64,000 nucleotides of DNA from Paracandidimonas soli (GCF_004342005.1 NZ_SMBX01000003.1:310001-374000), one strand, 5' to 3'. Shown: positions 49,648 to 59,459, counted from the stretch's first letter. Numbers and translations: made by a program. Notes: generated by a model not told the origin, from the sequence alone.

Positions 49648-51564
49648 TCAGTCATGGATTTCCCATTTTCCCGATCCCTTGCCTGCCAGCACGAGATGCG
49701 CGGGGTGATGGGCGAACAGTGTGTTGCGGTGACCGACGCTGACCAGCATCATCTCGGGCAGTTGCTGTCGCACCAGGCGGTACATGGCGTCCTCCAGTCC
49801 TTCGTCCATGGCGGACGTGGCCTCGTCCAGGAATGCCGCCACGGGCTTAGCCAGAAGCAGGCGTCCGAAGGCCAGGCGCTGCTGTTCGCCCAGGGAAAGG
49901 ATGCGGCCCCAGTCAGCGGTTTCGTCCAGGCGGGAGGCCAGATGTCCCAGTTGCACATCCTGAAGCGCCTTGACGGCGGTTTCATCGGTGGCGGATGAGG
50001 CTGGCGGCGCGTTCAGGGCATGCGCCGCGGACAGCAGGCCGTCCAGGTTCTTCAAGGCCGAGGAGTCGCTGGCGGCGCGGCTCTGGCGGTAGCCTTTCGG
50101 GTCCGGGTTGTCGATGGCTTCCCGGCCGGGGCTGTCCGGATAGTACAGCGCATCGCGCAGCGTTCCCAGCGGGATGTAAGGCTTCTGGGAAAGGAACAGC
50201 GTGCCGTGCGCGGGGCGGACGATGGCGCCTTCACTATAGGGCCAGAGTCCCGCGATGGCGCGCAGCAGCGTGGTCTTGCCGCTGCCCGACGGTCCCCGGA
50301 TCAACAGAGGCTTGCCGGGCGCCACTTCCAGGCTGAGGTCGCGCAGCAGGACTTGCCCTGCCGGTGTCGACAGCGAAAGGTTCTCCAGCGCCAGCCGCGT
50401 GCCGTCTGCGCGGATGGCGGGCGCGGGCAGGCGGTGCGCCTGTTCGATGGCGGAGGTGAAGCCGCTCAGGCGATCCAGGGTGGCGCGGTAAGAGGCGAAT
50501 TGATCGTAGGCGGTACGGAAGAACGACAGGTTTTCCTGCAGCCTGCCGAAGGCCTGCGATGTCTGCACCAGGTCTCCCAGGCTGATCTGCTTGGAAAAGA
50601 AGCGCTGAGCCTGGATGATGAAGGGAAAGACTGCGGCGGTCTGGGAAACGACGAAGTTGAAGCCCAGGAATTGCAGCGAGCGGCGCACGATGGCCCAGGC
50701 GTTGCCGATGACCTGGGCGAAGCGGCTGCGCAGCAGGGCGCCCTCGACCTTTTCCCCGGCATAGAAGGCAATGCTTTCCGCATACTCCCGCAGCCTGACC
50801 AGCGCATAGCGGTAGTCGGCGTTGAAGCGTTCGTTCAGGAAGTTCAGCAGGATCAGAGGACGGCCGATGCGTATGGCGAATACCGTGGCGATCAGCACGT
50901 AGGCGAAGACCATGAATACCATGCCCCTCGGGATCTCGATGCCGAGCAATGCCAGCGGGCCGGAAAGACCCCAGAGGATCAGCGTATAGGCGATGGTGGA
51001 TACGATCGCGTTGATGACGCCCATGGAAAGGCTCAACGAGGACTCGGCGAACAAGGTGACGTCCTGCTGGATGCGCTGGTCCGGGTTGTCTATGCCTTTT
51101 TCGAGATACTGGGTGCGGAAATAGGCCTGGTTGTCCAGCCAGCGCGACAGCAGGTGTTCGTTCAGCCATTTGCGCCAGTGGATGATGAAGCTTTGCTGGA
51201 TGTAGAAGTCGATCAGCGCCCGTATCACGTGGATGCTGGCCAGGATGGCGAACAGCCACATCGCGAACCAGAACGTGGCTTCGTCCAGGTTCTGCAGCGA
51301 GGTGTACATAGTGTTGTACCACATGGAAAACAGCACATCCATGCGCACGGCGAACAGCGTCAGCAGCAGGATGACGCACAGGCCCAGGATGGGTTTCCAG
51401 CTGCGCTTCGGAGAAAAATAACCGCCCGTCAGCGCCCAGAACTGGCGGCCCCATACGGTGGAGCGCGCCAGCAGGAACAGGCTGATGAAGAAAATGACGA
51501 GCGTGACGAGATAGGCCTTGAGCAGCCACCAGGCGCTGTTGACCAGTTCCGCGTTCCAGTCCAT
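49648..51564 (-). CDS. ABC transporter of the YddA/SbmA-like fused type
   Basis: A 638-aa protein. The N-terminal membrane domain (residues ~1-340) resembles SbmA/BacA and peroxisomal ABCD permeases: FWALTGGYFSPKRSWKPILGL, WYNTMYTSLQNLDEATFW, DNPDQRIQQDV and LNFLNERFNADYRYALVRLREYAESIAFYAGE. The ATPase has Walker A GPSGSGKTTLLR, a degenerate signature LSLGEQQRLAFGR and Walker B AAFLDEATSAMD. The region before the signature holds a long insert (about 60 residues) compared with relatives. Family members export or import fatty acyl-CoA, peptides or cobalamin; the substrate here is unknown. Confidence 0.88.
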   Translation of the reverse strand: MDWNAELVNSAWWLLKAYLVTLVIFFISLFLLARSTVWGRQFWALTGGYFSPKRSWKPILGLCVILLLTLFAVRMDVLFSMWYNTMYTSLQNLDEATFWFAMWLFAILASIHVIRALIDFYIQQSFIIHWRKWLNEHLLSRWLDNQAYFRTQYLEKGIDNPDQRIQQDVTLFAESSLSLSMGVINAIVSTIAYTLILWGLSGPLALLGIEIPRGMVFMVFAYVLIATVFAIRIGRPLILLNFLNERFNADYRYALVRLREYAESIAFYAGEKVEGALLRSRFAQVIGNAWAIVRRSLQFLGFNFVVSQTAAVFPFIIQAQRFFSKQISLGDLVQTSQAFGRLQENLSFFRTAYDQFASYRATLDRLSGFTSAIEQAHRLPAPAIRADGTRLALENLSLSTPAGQVLLRDLSLEVAPGKPLLIRGPSGSGKTTLLRAIAGLWPYSEGAIVRPAHGTLFLSQKPYIPLGTLRDALYYPDSPGREAIDNPDPKGYRQSRAASDSSALKNLDGLLSAAHALNAPPASSATDETAVKALQDVQLGHLASRLDETADWGRILSLGEQQRLAFGRLLLAKPVAAFLDEATSAMDEGLEDAMYRLVRQQLPEMMLVSVGHRNTLFAHHPAHLVLAGKGSGKWEIHD

Positions 51565-51824
51565 GCGTTCTCCGTTTCGGCGGTATTGTCATTGTCCGGG
51601 TGATTGCCCGGCAATGATGCGATGCTGCCGGGCGGATCACGAAGGCGTTAGTTTACGCGCAGCGGCCCGCGGATAGGAAGGAAGTATGCCGCCGGATACC
51701 CTGCCTGTATGCCCGATGGCTTGCAAGGCGCAGAATTCAGATATGATTCCCTGGCGCAGGTCGCCGCGCCGCGGCATGCGGCCGAGAAAGCAAAACATTA
51801 TCTGTCATTGGAGAATTTCCCGAC

Positions 51825-52175
51825 ATGCCTTACGTCACCATTTCCGCCAGCCAGTCGTATTCCGCCGAACAGAAGCGCCAGCTCATCGTCTCGGCCAGCG
51901 AGGCTGTGGTATCCAGCCTTCAGGCGCCCGTGGAGAACGTCCGGGTGCTGCTGAACGAGTACCCGCAGGAGCGCTATCTCATCGCGGGCAGGACTGAAGT
52001 CCCCATGCTCATGTACCAGGTCGACCTGATCGAGGGGCGCGACGACACGAAGAAGGCCGGGCTGGTCAATGCCCTGAAGCAGGCGGCCGTGGCGGCGACG
52101 GGCATCGCGCTGGGAGACGTCAAGGTACGGCTTTGCGACTTCAGGCGCGAGGACATGGGGCATTTCCCCGCCTGA
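51825..52175 (+). CDS. Tautomerase-family protein (4-oxalocrotonate tautomerase-like)
   Basis: A 116-aa protein starting MPYVTISASQSYSAEQKRQL, so Pro1 becomes the N-terminal catalytic base after Met removal. Its length is about twice that of the 62-aa 4-OT subunit and similar to MIF/CHMI-type or fused members. Motif TEVPMLMYQVDLIEGRDDTKKAGLVNALKQAAVAATG is a second beta-alpha-beta unit. Reaction unknown. GGAGA lies 10 nt before the ATG. Confidence 0.82.
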   Translation: MPYVTISASQSYSAEQKRQLIVSASEAVVSSLQAPVENVRVLLNEYPQERYLIAGRTEVPMLMYQVDLIEGRDDTKKAGLVNALKQAAVAATGIALGDVKVRLCDFRREDMGHFPA

Positions 52176-52237
52176 GTCCGGGCGCTGCAGGGGCCGTCCA
52201 GGCGCGGACTCGGCTCGTCCGGCCTGGATGGCAAGCT

Positions 52238-53788
52238 TCACTTCGTCTTGACGCCCAGCTTCTTCGCCAGCTTGTGCAGGTTGCTGGGATCCAGGCCCAG
52301 CAACCGTGCGGCGTTGGCCCAGTGGCCGTCGGTGGCGGCCAGGGCGCGGCGCACCAGCCCGGCCTGGGTCTGTTCCACGGCTTCGCGCAGCGTCGGCAAT
52401 GGCGCGCCGGGCTTCGGATTCGTCGCCATGGTGCGCGCCGTTGTCGGCTGGGCGGCGGGCTGCTTCTGCCTGAATTCGAGATCCAGGTCCAGCGGTTCGG
52501 GATGGATTGTCATTATCTGGTCGCGGGCCAGGCCGCTGCTGAGCAGTTTCAGCGCGGCGCGGCTGATGACGTGCTCCAGTTCGCGCACATTGCCGGGCCA
52601 GGGATAGGCCATCAGCGCCTGCTCGGCTTCGCTCGACAGCCGTATGCCGCGCAGTCCCAGGCGCGAGCGCGTGAATTCCAGGAAATGCCCCGCCAGCATC
52701 AGGATGTCGTGGCCGCGCTCGCGCAGCGGCGGTATGTGCACAGGATAGACCGACAGCCGATGGTAGAGGTCCGCCCTGAAGTCGCCCGCCTGGGTATAGG
52801 CCTTCAGGTCGCGGTTGGTGGCGGCGATGATGCGCACGTCGGTCTTGATGGCATGATCAGTGCCGAGACGCTGGACCTCCCCATTCTGCAGGGCGCGCAG
52901 CAGCTTGGCCTGCACGTTCAGCGGCAGCTCCCCGACCTCGTCCAGGAAAAGCGTTCCGCCCTGTGCGGCCTCGAACCTGCCCGGCCTGTCGGTGGTGGCG
53001 CCTGAGAAGGCGCCTTTCACATGGCCGAACAGCTCGCTTTCCGCCAGCGATTCCGGCAGCGCCGCGCAATTGACGTGCACCATGGGCTTGTGGCTGCGAT
53101 TGGAGCGCTTGTGGATGCGGCGCGCGAACAGCTCCTTGCCCACCCCGGTTTCGCCGAGCAGCAGGATGGGCAGGTCGGAGGTGGCAATGACGTCGAGCTC
53201 GTCGAGCAGCTGGCGCAGGACATCGCTGCCTCCGATGATCTCGTTTTCGCTGCTGTTGACCGACGTCTGCATGGCGTTGCTGCTGAGCTGGCGCAGATTC
53301 CGGTTCTCGCGCTCCAGCATGGTGACGCGTATGGAGGCCTGCAGGATCTGGATGTAATGCTGCAGTTCCTGGATCGTATTGTCGTCGAAGGCGCCGATTT
53401 CCTGGGCGTCGAGCGTCAGCACCCCCCATAGCCTGCCCTCGACGTACAGGCTGGCACCCAGGCAGTCGTGTACGTGCAGCGAGTGTTCCCGCTGGTCCTC
53501 CAGCAGCCCGTCGTAGGGATCGGGAAGGATGCTGCCGGGCTCGAACCAGGTGGGCTCGCGCCGGGAAAGAATCGTGGAGAAGCGCGGATGGTGCGCCACG
53601 GTGAAATGCCGTCCCAGCGCTTCGTGGGCCAGCCCCGTGGCGGCGACGAGCCGCAGGCTGTCGCCGTCCAGGTGCAGCAGGCCGACGGCATCGCAGCGGA
53701 ATTGTTCCTTGATGGTGTGGACGGCGCGTTGCAGGCGCACCGCGTTGGGAAGGTCCGCGACCAGGTCCGTCAGTAGAAGTTCTCTCAT
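52238..53788 (-). CDS. norR: Nitric-oxide-responsive sigma-54 activator NorR
   Basis: A 516-aa enhancer-binding protein. N-terminal GAF domain (residues ~20-160) for NO sensing by a mononuclear iron, then the AAA+ ATPase: Walker A LGETGVGKELFARRIH, sigma-54 contact loop GAFSGA (T to S variant of GAFTGA), Walker B GGTLFLDEVGELP, and a C-terminal Fis-type helix-turn-helix (NAARLLGLDPSNLHKLAKKLG). It is divergent from the hemerythrin-like gene and norB. The three GGT-N7-ACC boxes at 53790-53844 are its expected binding sites. Confidence 0.93.
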   Translation of the reverse strand: MRELLLTDLVADLPNAVRLQRAVHTIKEQFRCDAVGLLHLDGDSLRLVAATGLAHEALGRHFTVAHHPRFSTILSRREPTWFEPGSILPDPYDGLLEDQREHSLHVHDCLGASLYVEGRLWGVLTLDAQEIGAFDDNTIQELQHYIQILQASIRVTMLERENRNLRQLSSNAMQTSVNSSENEIIGGSDVLRQLLDELDVIATSDLPILLLGETGVGKELFARRIHKRSNRSHKPMVHVNCAALPESLAESELFGHVKGAFSGATTDRPGRFEAAQGGTLFLDEVGELPLNVQAKLLRALQNGEVQRLGTDHAIKTDVRIIAATNRDLKAYTQAGDFRADLYHRLSVYPVHIPPLRERGHDILMLAGHFLEFTRSRLGLRGIRLSSEAEQALMAYPWPGNVRELEHVISRAALKLLSSGLARDQIMTIHPEPLDLDLEFRQKQPAAQPTTARTMATNPKPGAPLPTLREAVEQTQAGLVRRALAATDGHWANAARLLGLDPSNLHKLAKKLGVKTK

Positions 53789-53789
53789 G

Positions 53790-53844
53790 GGTGAATATTA
53801 CCCTAACGGTTTAATTTACCCAAACATGAAGGGTGAAATTTACC
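53790..53844. promoter_or_regulatory. Three NorR-binding boxes
   Basis: Three copies of GGT-N7-ACC lie between norR and the hemerythrin-like gene: 53790-53802, 53808-53820 and 53832-53844. Their spacings are 18 and 24 nt. Three such sites are the known enhancer arrangement for NorR of Ralstonia eutropha (established knowledge). They lie 52-106 nt upstream of the sigma-54 promoter; the first box abuts the norR ATG, allowing autoregulation. Confidence 0.88.
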
Positions 53845-53895
53845 GTTTCTGCGCGATTTTTCTGATTTGGATCAAAAGAAATGGGTGATTCAATC

Positions 53896-53911
53896 TGGCA
53901 CGGTATTTGCT
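53896..53911 (+). promoter_or_regulatory. Sigma-54 promoter for the hemerythrin-norB operon
   Basis: TGGCAC-N5-TTGCT (53896-53911), a perfect -24/-12 match with GG and GC 10 nt apart. It lies ~43 nt before the hemerythrin ATG and downstream of three NorR boxes. Confidence 0.92.
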
Positions 53912-53953
53912 TTAAGGGAGTGAGGCTTCAGACCATAGAAAGGACACATCATT

Positions 53954-54508
53954 ATGACCCTGATCCAGCCAGAGACCGGCCCGGGAGCGTTGGATGATCA
54001 AGCAGGCGGTGAGCAGCGCGTCGATTACACGCGCCTGCCGGTTGCGGATCTCATACGCCATATATTGGCGCGCTATCACGAGCGCCATCGGGTGCAGTTG
54101 CCGGAGCTCATCTATCTGGCGCGCAAGGTGGAGCGCGCGCATGCGGGGCATCCCGACTGCCCTGCAGGTCTGGCCGACAGCCTGGAAGACATTCAGCAGT
54201 CGCTCGAAAGCCACATGATGAAAGAGGAACAGGTGCTGTTCCCGCTCTTGATGCGCGGCGCGTTCGCGCAGGCGCAGGGGCCGATCTCGGTCATGCGCTT
54301 CGAGCACGAGCAGCATGGCGAGGCGCTGGCCGATGTCCAGGACATCACGCGCAACCTCCATGTGCCGTCCGATGCCTGTGGTACATGGAGCACGCTCTAT
54401 GCCGGGCTTACCGAATTCCGCAACGATCTCATGCAGCATATCCAACTGGAAAATGATGTGCTGTTTTCCAAAGCCACCAATGCCGTAGAAGGAGCGCATT
54501 ATGGGTAG
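53954..54508 (+). CDS. Hemerythrin-like di-iron protein (YtfE/DnrN type)
   Basis: A 184-aa hemerythrin-domain protein. The His/Glu ligands occur in HILARYHERH, RKVERAHAGH, SHMMKEEQVLFPL, FEHEQHG and HIQLENDVLF, forming a di-iron site. The N-terminal cysteine-bearing ScdA domain of YtfE is absent; the protein is closer to DnrN. The family repairs iron centres damaged by NO or buffers NO. AAGGAC lies 8-10 nt before the ATG. It overlaps norB by 8 bp and is transcribed from the NorR/sigma-54 promoter. Confidence 0.88.
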   Translation: MTLIQPETGPGALDDQAGGEQRVDYTRLPVADLIRHILARYHERHRVQLPELIYLARKVERAHAGHPDCPAGLADSLEDIQQSLESHMMKEEQVLFPLLMRGAFAQAQGPISVMRFEHEQHGEALADVQDITRNLHVPSDACGTWSTLYAGLTEFRNDLMQHIQLENDVLFSKATNAVEGAHYG

Positions 54509-56777
54509 TTATAAAAAACTATGGTGGACGCTGATCCTCACTCTGGGGATCACGTTCGGCGTACTGGGATGGGCGGGGGTCGAGATATATCGACAAGCCC
54601 CGCCCATTCCTGGTCAGGTCGTAACTGCGTCGGGCCAGGTGCTGATGACCAAGGATTCCATCCTTGATGGTCAGACCGCCTGGCAGAGCACGGGCGGCAT
54701 GCAGGTCGGCTCGATCTGGGGGCACGGCGCCTACCAGGCGCCCGACTGGACCGCCGACTGGCTGCACCGCGAACTGCTGGCCTGGCTTGATCTGGCCGCG
54801 CAGGAAGAAGACGGTGTTGCTTATGATGCGCTTCCCGCAGGTAGAAAAGCCGATCTCAGGGATCAGCTGAAGCAGGAGTACCGTGCCAACACCTACGATA
54901 CTGCGCGCGACACCATGGTCGTGTCCGAGCGTCGTGCAAAGGCTATGGAGCAGACGGCTTCCTACTACAAAAAGCTGTACGGCAGCGATCCCGAGCTGAA
55001 GTCCTCGCGCGAAAACTTCGCCATGAAGGAAGACACTCTGCCCAGCGCAGAACGTCGCGAACTTCTGACACAGTTCTTCTTCTGGACGGCATGGGCCGCA
55101 TCGACCGAGCGCCCCAACATGGCGGCTACGTATACGAACAACTGGCCGCATGAGCCGCTGATCGATAATGTCCCTACGGCGGAAAACGTCGTGTGGTCCA
55201 TTGTCAGCGTCATCGTGCTGCTTGCTGGTATCGGCCTTCTGGTCTGGGGCTGGTCGTTCCTGCACAAGGAAGAGCCTGAGCCCCAAGTGCCTGCCAAGGA
55301 TCCTTTGGCCGGATTCAGCCTGACAGCCTCGCAAAAGGCGCTGGGCAAGTACCTGTTTATCGTGGTCGCACTGTTCACGGTGCAGATCATGCTCGGCGGC
55401 GTGACCGCTCACTACACGCTCGAAGGCCAGAGTTTCTACGGCATTCCTTTGTCCGACTGGTTCCCGTACTCGTTGCTGCGTACCTGGCACATCCAGGCGG
55501 CATTGTTCTGGATTGCGACAGGCTTTCTGGCGTTCGGCCTGTTTTTTGTGCCTATCCTCAATGGCGGCAAGGATCCAAAGTTCCAGAAACTTGGCGTGGA
55601 CGTTCTGTTTTACGCGCTGCTGATACTGGTGGTCGGTTCGTTCGCCGGCAACTATCTGGCTATCGCGCATATCCTGCCGCCTGAGCTCAACTTCTGGTTT
55701 GGCCATCAGGGCTATGAATACATCGATCTGGGCCGCTTCTGGCAATGGGTGAAACTTGCCGGTCTGCTGATCTGGCTGGGCTTGATGCTGCGCGGTGTTG
55801 TGCCTGCGCTGCGTCAGAAAGGCGGTGACAAGAACTTGCTGGCGCTTCTGAGCTTTTCCGTCATTGCCGTTGGCCTGTTCTACGGTTCCGGCCTGTTCTA
55901 TGGCGAACGCACGCACATCAGTGTCATGGAATATTGGCGCTGGTGGGTGGTTCACCTGTGGGTTGAAGGCTTCTTCGAAGTGTTCGCAACCACAGCGCTG
56001 GCATTCCTGTTCTCCAGCATGGGCCTGGTTTCCTATCGTGGCGCAACGGCTGCCGCGCTGGCTTCGGCTTCGCTCTTCATGCTGGGCGGTGTGCCGGGAA
56101 CGCTGCACCACCTGTATTTTTCAGGCACGACAACGCCGATCATGGCTATTGGCGCCACCTTCAGCGCGCTGGAAGTCGTCCCTCTGATCGTGCTTGGTTA
56201 TGAAGCCTGGGAAAACTACCGCCTGAAGGAGCGCGCCCCCTGGATGAAAGCCGTTCACTGGCCAGTCATCTGCTTCGTAAGCGTGGCATTCTGGAACATG
56301 CTGGGCGCTGGTGTCTTCGGCTTCATGATCAACCCCCCCATCTCCCTGTACTTCATCCAGGGCCTGAACACGACGCCTGTGCATGCGCACGCCGCCTTGT
56401 TCGGTGTCTATGGCTTCCTGGCTCTCGGCTTCGCGCTGCTGGTGCTGCGCTATATCCGTCCGAACTTCAGCGTCAGTCATAGCCGCATGAAGTTTGGCTT
56501 CTGGATGCTCAATGGCGGTCTGGCGCTCATGATCTTCACCAGCCTGCTGCCTATCGGCCTGTTCCAGTTCCATGCAAGCGTCAGCGAAGGTCTGTGGTAT
56601 GCGCGTAGCGAAGAGTTCCTGCAGCAGGACTTCCTGCAGACCTTGCGCTGGGTCCGTACCTTCGGCGACGTAGTGTTCATCGCCGGTGCGCTGGCCTGGG
56701 TGTGGGAAGTCGTGCGCGGCCTGTTCGGCCTGGGCGGCAGCCAGCCGGCAGCCGTTCCCGCCAAGGCTCACGCCTGA
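54501..56777 (+). CDS. norB: Quinol-dependent nitric oxide reductase (qNor)
   Basis: A 758-aa membrane enzyme. The N-terminal half is the qNor-specific extracytoplasmic extension fused to the NorB heme-copper-oxidase-type core of 12 helices. WHIQAALFWIATGFLAFGLF begins the core; WVVHLWVEGFFEVFATTALAF, HHLYFSGTT and HAHAALFGVYGFLALG carry the heme and FeB histidines. There is no CxxCH heme-c motif, so quinol rather than cytochrome c is the donor. It reduces 2 NO to N2O. AAGGAG lies 6 nt before the ATG. Confidence 0.95.
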   Translation: MGSYKKLWWTLILTLGITFGVLGWAGVEIYRQAPPIPGQVVTASGQVLMTKDSILDGQTAWQSTGGMQVGSIWGHGAYQAPDWTADWLHRELLAWLDLAAQEEDGVAYDALPAGRKADLRDQLKQEYRANTYDTARDTMVVSERRAKAMEQTASYYKKLYGSDPELKSSRENFAMKEDTLPSAERRELLTQFFFWTAWAASTERPNMAATYTNNWPHEPLIDNVPTAENVVWSIVSVIVLLAGIGLLVWGWSFLHKEEPEPQVPAKDPLAGFSLTASQKALGKYLFIVVALFTVQIMLGGVTAHYTLEGQSFYGIPLSDWFPYSLLRTWHIQAALFWIATGFLAFGLFFVPILNGGKDPKFQKLGVDVLFYALLILVVGSFAGNYLAIAHILPPELNFWFGHQGYEYIDLGRFWQWVKLAGLLIWLGLMLRGVVPALRQKGGDKNLLALLSFSVIAVGLFYGSGLFYGERTHISVMEYWRWWVVHLWVEGFFEVFATTALAFLFSSMGLVSYRGATAAALASASLFMLGGVPGTLHHLYFSGTTTPIMAIGATFSALEVVPLIVLGYEAWENYRLKERAPWMKAVHWPVICFVSVAFWNMLGAGVFGFMINPPISLYFIQGLNTTPVHAHAALFGVYGFLALGFALLVLRYIRPNFSVSHSRMKFGFWMLNGGLALMIFTSLLPIGLFQFHASVSEGLWYARSEEFLQQDFLQTLRWVRTFGDVVFIAGALAWVWEVVRGLFGLGGSQPAAVPAKAHA

Positions 56778-56858
56778 TGAAATGTGGCGCCGGCTGCGGC
56801 TGGCGCCATCGCAACGGCTTGGAGGGCAATGGTGCAGACCTTGCCTGCCATCAATGAA

Positions 56859-56897
56859 ACAGGGGCGTCACTTTTTAAGGTGACGCCCCTGTTTTTA
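56859..56897. terminator. Bidirectional terminator between norB and panD
   Basis: A perfect 13-bp stem (56859-56871 with 56880-56892), 8-nt loop, followed by TTTTT on the plus strand. On the minus strand the upstream TGAAA gives a short T-run too. Confidence 0.92.
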
Positions 56898-56935
56898 TGC
56901 TCTTGATGATTTCCGCCTGCGCCCGCCCTCAGGCT

Positions 56936-57352
56936 TCAGGCATCGAGCGGGACGATTGCGAACGTTGGCCGGCCCTGCTCATCATGGGAAACGCGATAGG
57001 ACAGTGTTTCCGCTACCGAGTTGTCTTCATGGAAGGTCAGCACGACGGGAGCGAACGTTCCCAGTTCGTTTTCCTGAATATAGGCGGAATTGCAGATGAT
57101 GACCTCATCGCCTTTCTGGCATGTGCGCGCCGCCGCGCCGTTCAGGATGCAGCAGCGCGAGCCGCGCTCGCCGTAAATGACGTAGGTGCTGATGCGCGCG
57201 CCCGAATGCTTGTTCCATATGTCCACGAATTCCAGCGGCAGTATGCCGGCGGCTTCGCAATGGTCCGGGTCCAGGGTGATGGAGCCGTGGTAGTTCAGGT
57301 CGGCGCCCGTAACGCGAATGCCGTGCAGCTTGCCTCGTACAACCTTTCTCAC
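56936..57352 (-). CDS. panD: Aspartate 1-decarboxylase (PanD)
   Basis: A 138-aa pyruvoyl-dependent decarboxylase that makes beta-alanine for pantothenate. The self-cleavage site is Gly-Ser in [26 protein letters not shown] precedes it; [39 protein letters not shown] match the barrel. I set the start at a GTG (57352) with AGGA 6 nt upstream, giving MRKVVRGKL, since the ATG at 57376 lacks a ribosome site and the GTG start matches the compact N-terminus of the family. It converges with norB and is divergent from the SulP gene. Confidence 0.92.
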   Translation of the reverse strand: MRKVVRGKLHGIRVTGADLNYHGSITLDPDHCEAAGILPLEFVDIWNKHSGARISTYVIYGERGSRCCILNGAAARTCQKGDEVIICNSAYIQENELGTFAPVVLTFHEDNSVAETLSYRVSHDEQGRPTFAIVPLDA

Positions 57353-57500
57353 GTGTCGTCCTGCCAGAAAAAGCATTATTGTAGTGGGAAAGCGGCAGAC
57401 TGTCGGGCAGGGTGCTGCATATAATGTGAATGCAATTATAATGAAATAAGCATACTCCACTCCTGTCCTTGGAGCGGGAAACCCCTTGCGAAGAGTCGCC

Positions 57501-59156
57501 ATGTTTGCTTTCCTGGAAGCCTATCGCGCCGGACTGCTGTCCCGGCGCCACTGGTTGCCCAACATTATTTCGGGCGTCATTGTCGGCGTGGTGGCGCTGC
57601 CTCTGGCCATGGCCTTTGCGATTGCCTCCGGCGTCAAGCCGGAACAGGGCATCTACACGGCGATCGTGGCCGGCATCGCAGTCTCCGTATTCGGTGGAAG
57701 CCGCCTGCAGATCGCCGGGCCCACGGGGGCGTTCATTGTCATCCTGGCCGATATCGTCGCCCGCCACGGCGTGGACGGATTGCAGATCGCCACCATCATG
57801 GCCGGCGTCATCCTGCTGCTGCTGGGCATCAGTCGCATGGGTGCCGTCATCAAGTTCATTCCCGCGCCCGTCATCATGGGGTTCACGGCGGGGATCGGCG
57901 TCATCATCTGGGTCGGGCAGTGGCAGTACTTTCTCGGCTTGCCGGACTCGGGCGGCGGGCATTTCCACCAGAAGCTGTGGGCGCTGCTGCAGAGCATGCC
58001 GCAACTGGATCCCGCAACCGCATTCTTCGGCTTCATGTCCCTGGCGCTGGTCGTCTATGCGCCGCGCATCAAGTGGCTGGCCCGCATTCCCGGCCCGTTG
58101 GCCGCCTTGGTCGCGGCCACGCTGCTGCAGTCCATCGCCGGGTTTTCCACCGTGGCCACCATAGGCAGCACATTCGGCGAAATTCCGCGCGGCCTGCCGT
58201 CGTTCCATGTGCCGGACTTCACCCTGTCGCGTCTGGTGGAACTGATCGGTCCCGCGTTCGCCATTGCCATGCTGGGAGCCATCGAGTCTTTGTTGTCGGC
58301 CGTGGTGGCCGACCGCATGGCGGGTACGCGGCATCACTCGAACCAGGAGCTTATCGGGCAAGGCATCGCCAATGTCGCCGCTCCTTTGTTCGGCGGATTC
58401 GCCGCAACGGGCGCCATTGCGCGCACGGCAACCAATATCCGCAACGGCGGCACCAGCCCCCTGGCCGGTATCGTCCATGCCCTGGTGCTGGTGCTGATCC
58501 TGCTGGTGCTCGCGCCGCTGGCCTCCAATATTCCGTTGGCGACACTGGCTGCGATATTGTTCGTGGTGGCCTGGAACATGAGCGATGCCCGGCATGTCGT
58601 GGGGATGCTGAAGAAGGCGCCGCGCTCGGACGTGGTCATCCTGCTGGCGACGTTCCTGCTGACCGTGTTTACGGATCTGGTCGTGGCGGTCAATATCGGC
58701 GTTGTCATGGCCATGCTGCATTTTCTGCGCCGCATGGCCGAAAGCGTGCAGGTCCGCCTGCAGGATCCCCAGGAATTGATGCGGGAGTTCGCCCATGACG
58801 GCATCCGCGGACTGCCCGATGGCATGCGGGTCTATACGGTGGAAGGACCGTTTTTCTTCGGTGCGGCCGACATCGTCGAGCGCGCCTTGCACGACTCGCA
58901 CGAAGACGTGCGTATCCTGCTGATCCGGCTGCGCTATGTTCCCTATGTGGATGCGACGGGGCTGCAGGCGCTGGAGGACGTGATAGCGCGGGCGCAGCGC
59001 AATCGCGTCCAAGTGCTGATTTCCGAGCCTAATGGGCGTGTGCTGCGCAAGATGCGCAAGATGGGCCTGACCGATAGGCTGGGAAGGAAGAACGTCTGCG
59101 CTACGGTGCTGGAGGCTTTCCGCAGGGCCGAGGAAATCGGCGGCGGGCAGGCATAG
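57501..59156 (+). CDS. SulP-family anion permease with STAS domain
   Basis: A 551-aa protein. Membrane domain: [72 protein letters not shown] and [17 protein letters not shown] are SulP words. The C-terminal STAS domain (from ~residue 440) includes [18 protein letters not shown]. Transports sulfate, bicarbonate or dicarboxylates; not resolved here. ATG at 57501 follows AAGAG at 5 nt. Confidence 0.92.
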   Translation: MFAFLEAYRAGLLSRRHWLPNIISGVIVGVVALPLAMAFAIASGVKPEQGIYTAIVAGIAVSVFGGSRLQIAGPTGAFIVILADIVARHGVDGLQIATIMAGVILLLLGISRMGAVIKFIPAPVIMGFTAGIGVIIWVGQWQYFLGLPDSGGGHFHQKLWALLQSMPQLDPATAFFGFMSLALVVYAPRIKWLARIPGPLAALVAATLLQSIAGFSTVATIGSTFGEIPRGLPSFHVPDFTLSRLVELIGPAFAIAMLGAIESLLSAVVADRMAGTRHHSNQELIGQGIANVAAPLFGGFAATGAIARTATNIRNGGTSPLAGIVHALVLVLILLVLAPLASNIPLATLAAILFVVAWNMSDARHVVGMLKKAPRSDVVILLATFLLTVFTDLVVAVNIGVVMAMLHFLRRMAESVQVRLQDPQELMREFAHDGIRGLPDGMRVYTVEGPFFFGAADIVERALHDSHEDVRILLIRLRYVPYVDATGLQALEDVIARAQRNRVQVLISEPNGRVLRKMRKMGLTDRLGRKNVCATVLEAFRRAEEIGGGQA

Positions 59157-59184
59157 GCGGTTTGCAGAGGGGCGGCTTCGGCGC

Positions 59185-59382
59185 TTATTCGGGCGTACGC
59201 ACCTTGGGGTTGCCGGTGGCCGTGCCGCTGCCATAATTGACGCCATGCTGGCGCAGGTAATCGCGGATCAGCTGGCGCACGACCTGCGACGTGGTGATGT
59301 CCTGCGAGGCGCAAAGCTGCTCCAGCGCTTTCTTTTTTTCCGGGTCGATCAGAATGGTAAGTCTGGCAGTCTTCTGTTCCAT
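59185..59382 (-). CDS. Ribbon-helix-helix (CopG/Arc-type) DNA-binding protein
   Basis: A 65-aa protein: TARLTILIDPEKKKALEQLCASQDITTSQVVRQLIRDYL is the strand-helix-helix fold; a polar tail follows (GTATGNPKVRTPE). It lacks a paired toxin gene, so it is probably a free-standing regulator. It converges with the SulP gene. Confidence 0.8.
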   Translation of the reverse strand: MEQKTARLTILIDPEKKKALEQLCASQDITTSQVVRQLIRDYLRQHGVNYGSGTATGNPKVRTPE

Positions 59383-59459
59383 GGCCGTCTATCAACAGGA
59401 TGATCATCGTATTGTAATGGACCTTGCGGGCAGGCTGCGGGCGGGCATGAATTCGGAGG

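Noticed and set aside
50020..51603. 527-codon open frame antisense to the YddA-like ABC gene
   Set aside because: A shadow frame; the minus strand has Walker and permease motifs throughout.
54519..56111. 530-codon open frame antisense to norB
   Set aside because: The plus strand encodes a full, motif-complete NO reductase with its own ribosome site; the antisense frame is rich in His/Gln/Arg, has no domains and is the usual high-GC shadow.
57105..59246. 713-codon open frame antisense to the SulP gene
   Set aside because: Composition is His/Gln/Arg/Gly-rich without motifs; SulP and STAS features on the plus strand are unambiguous.
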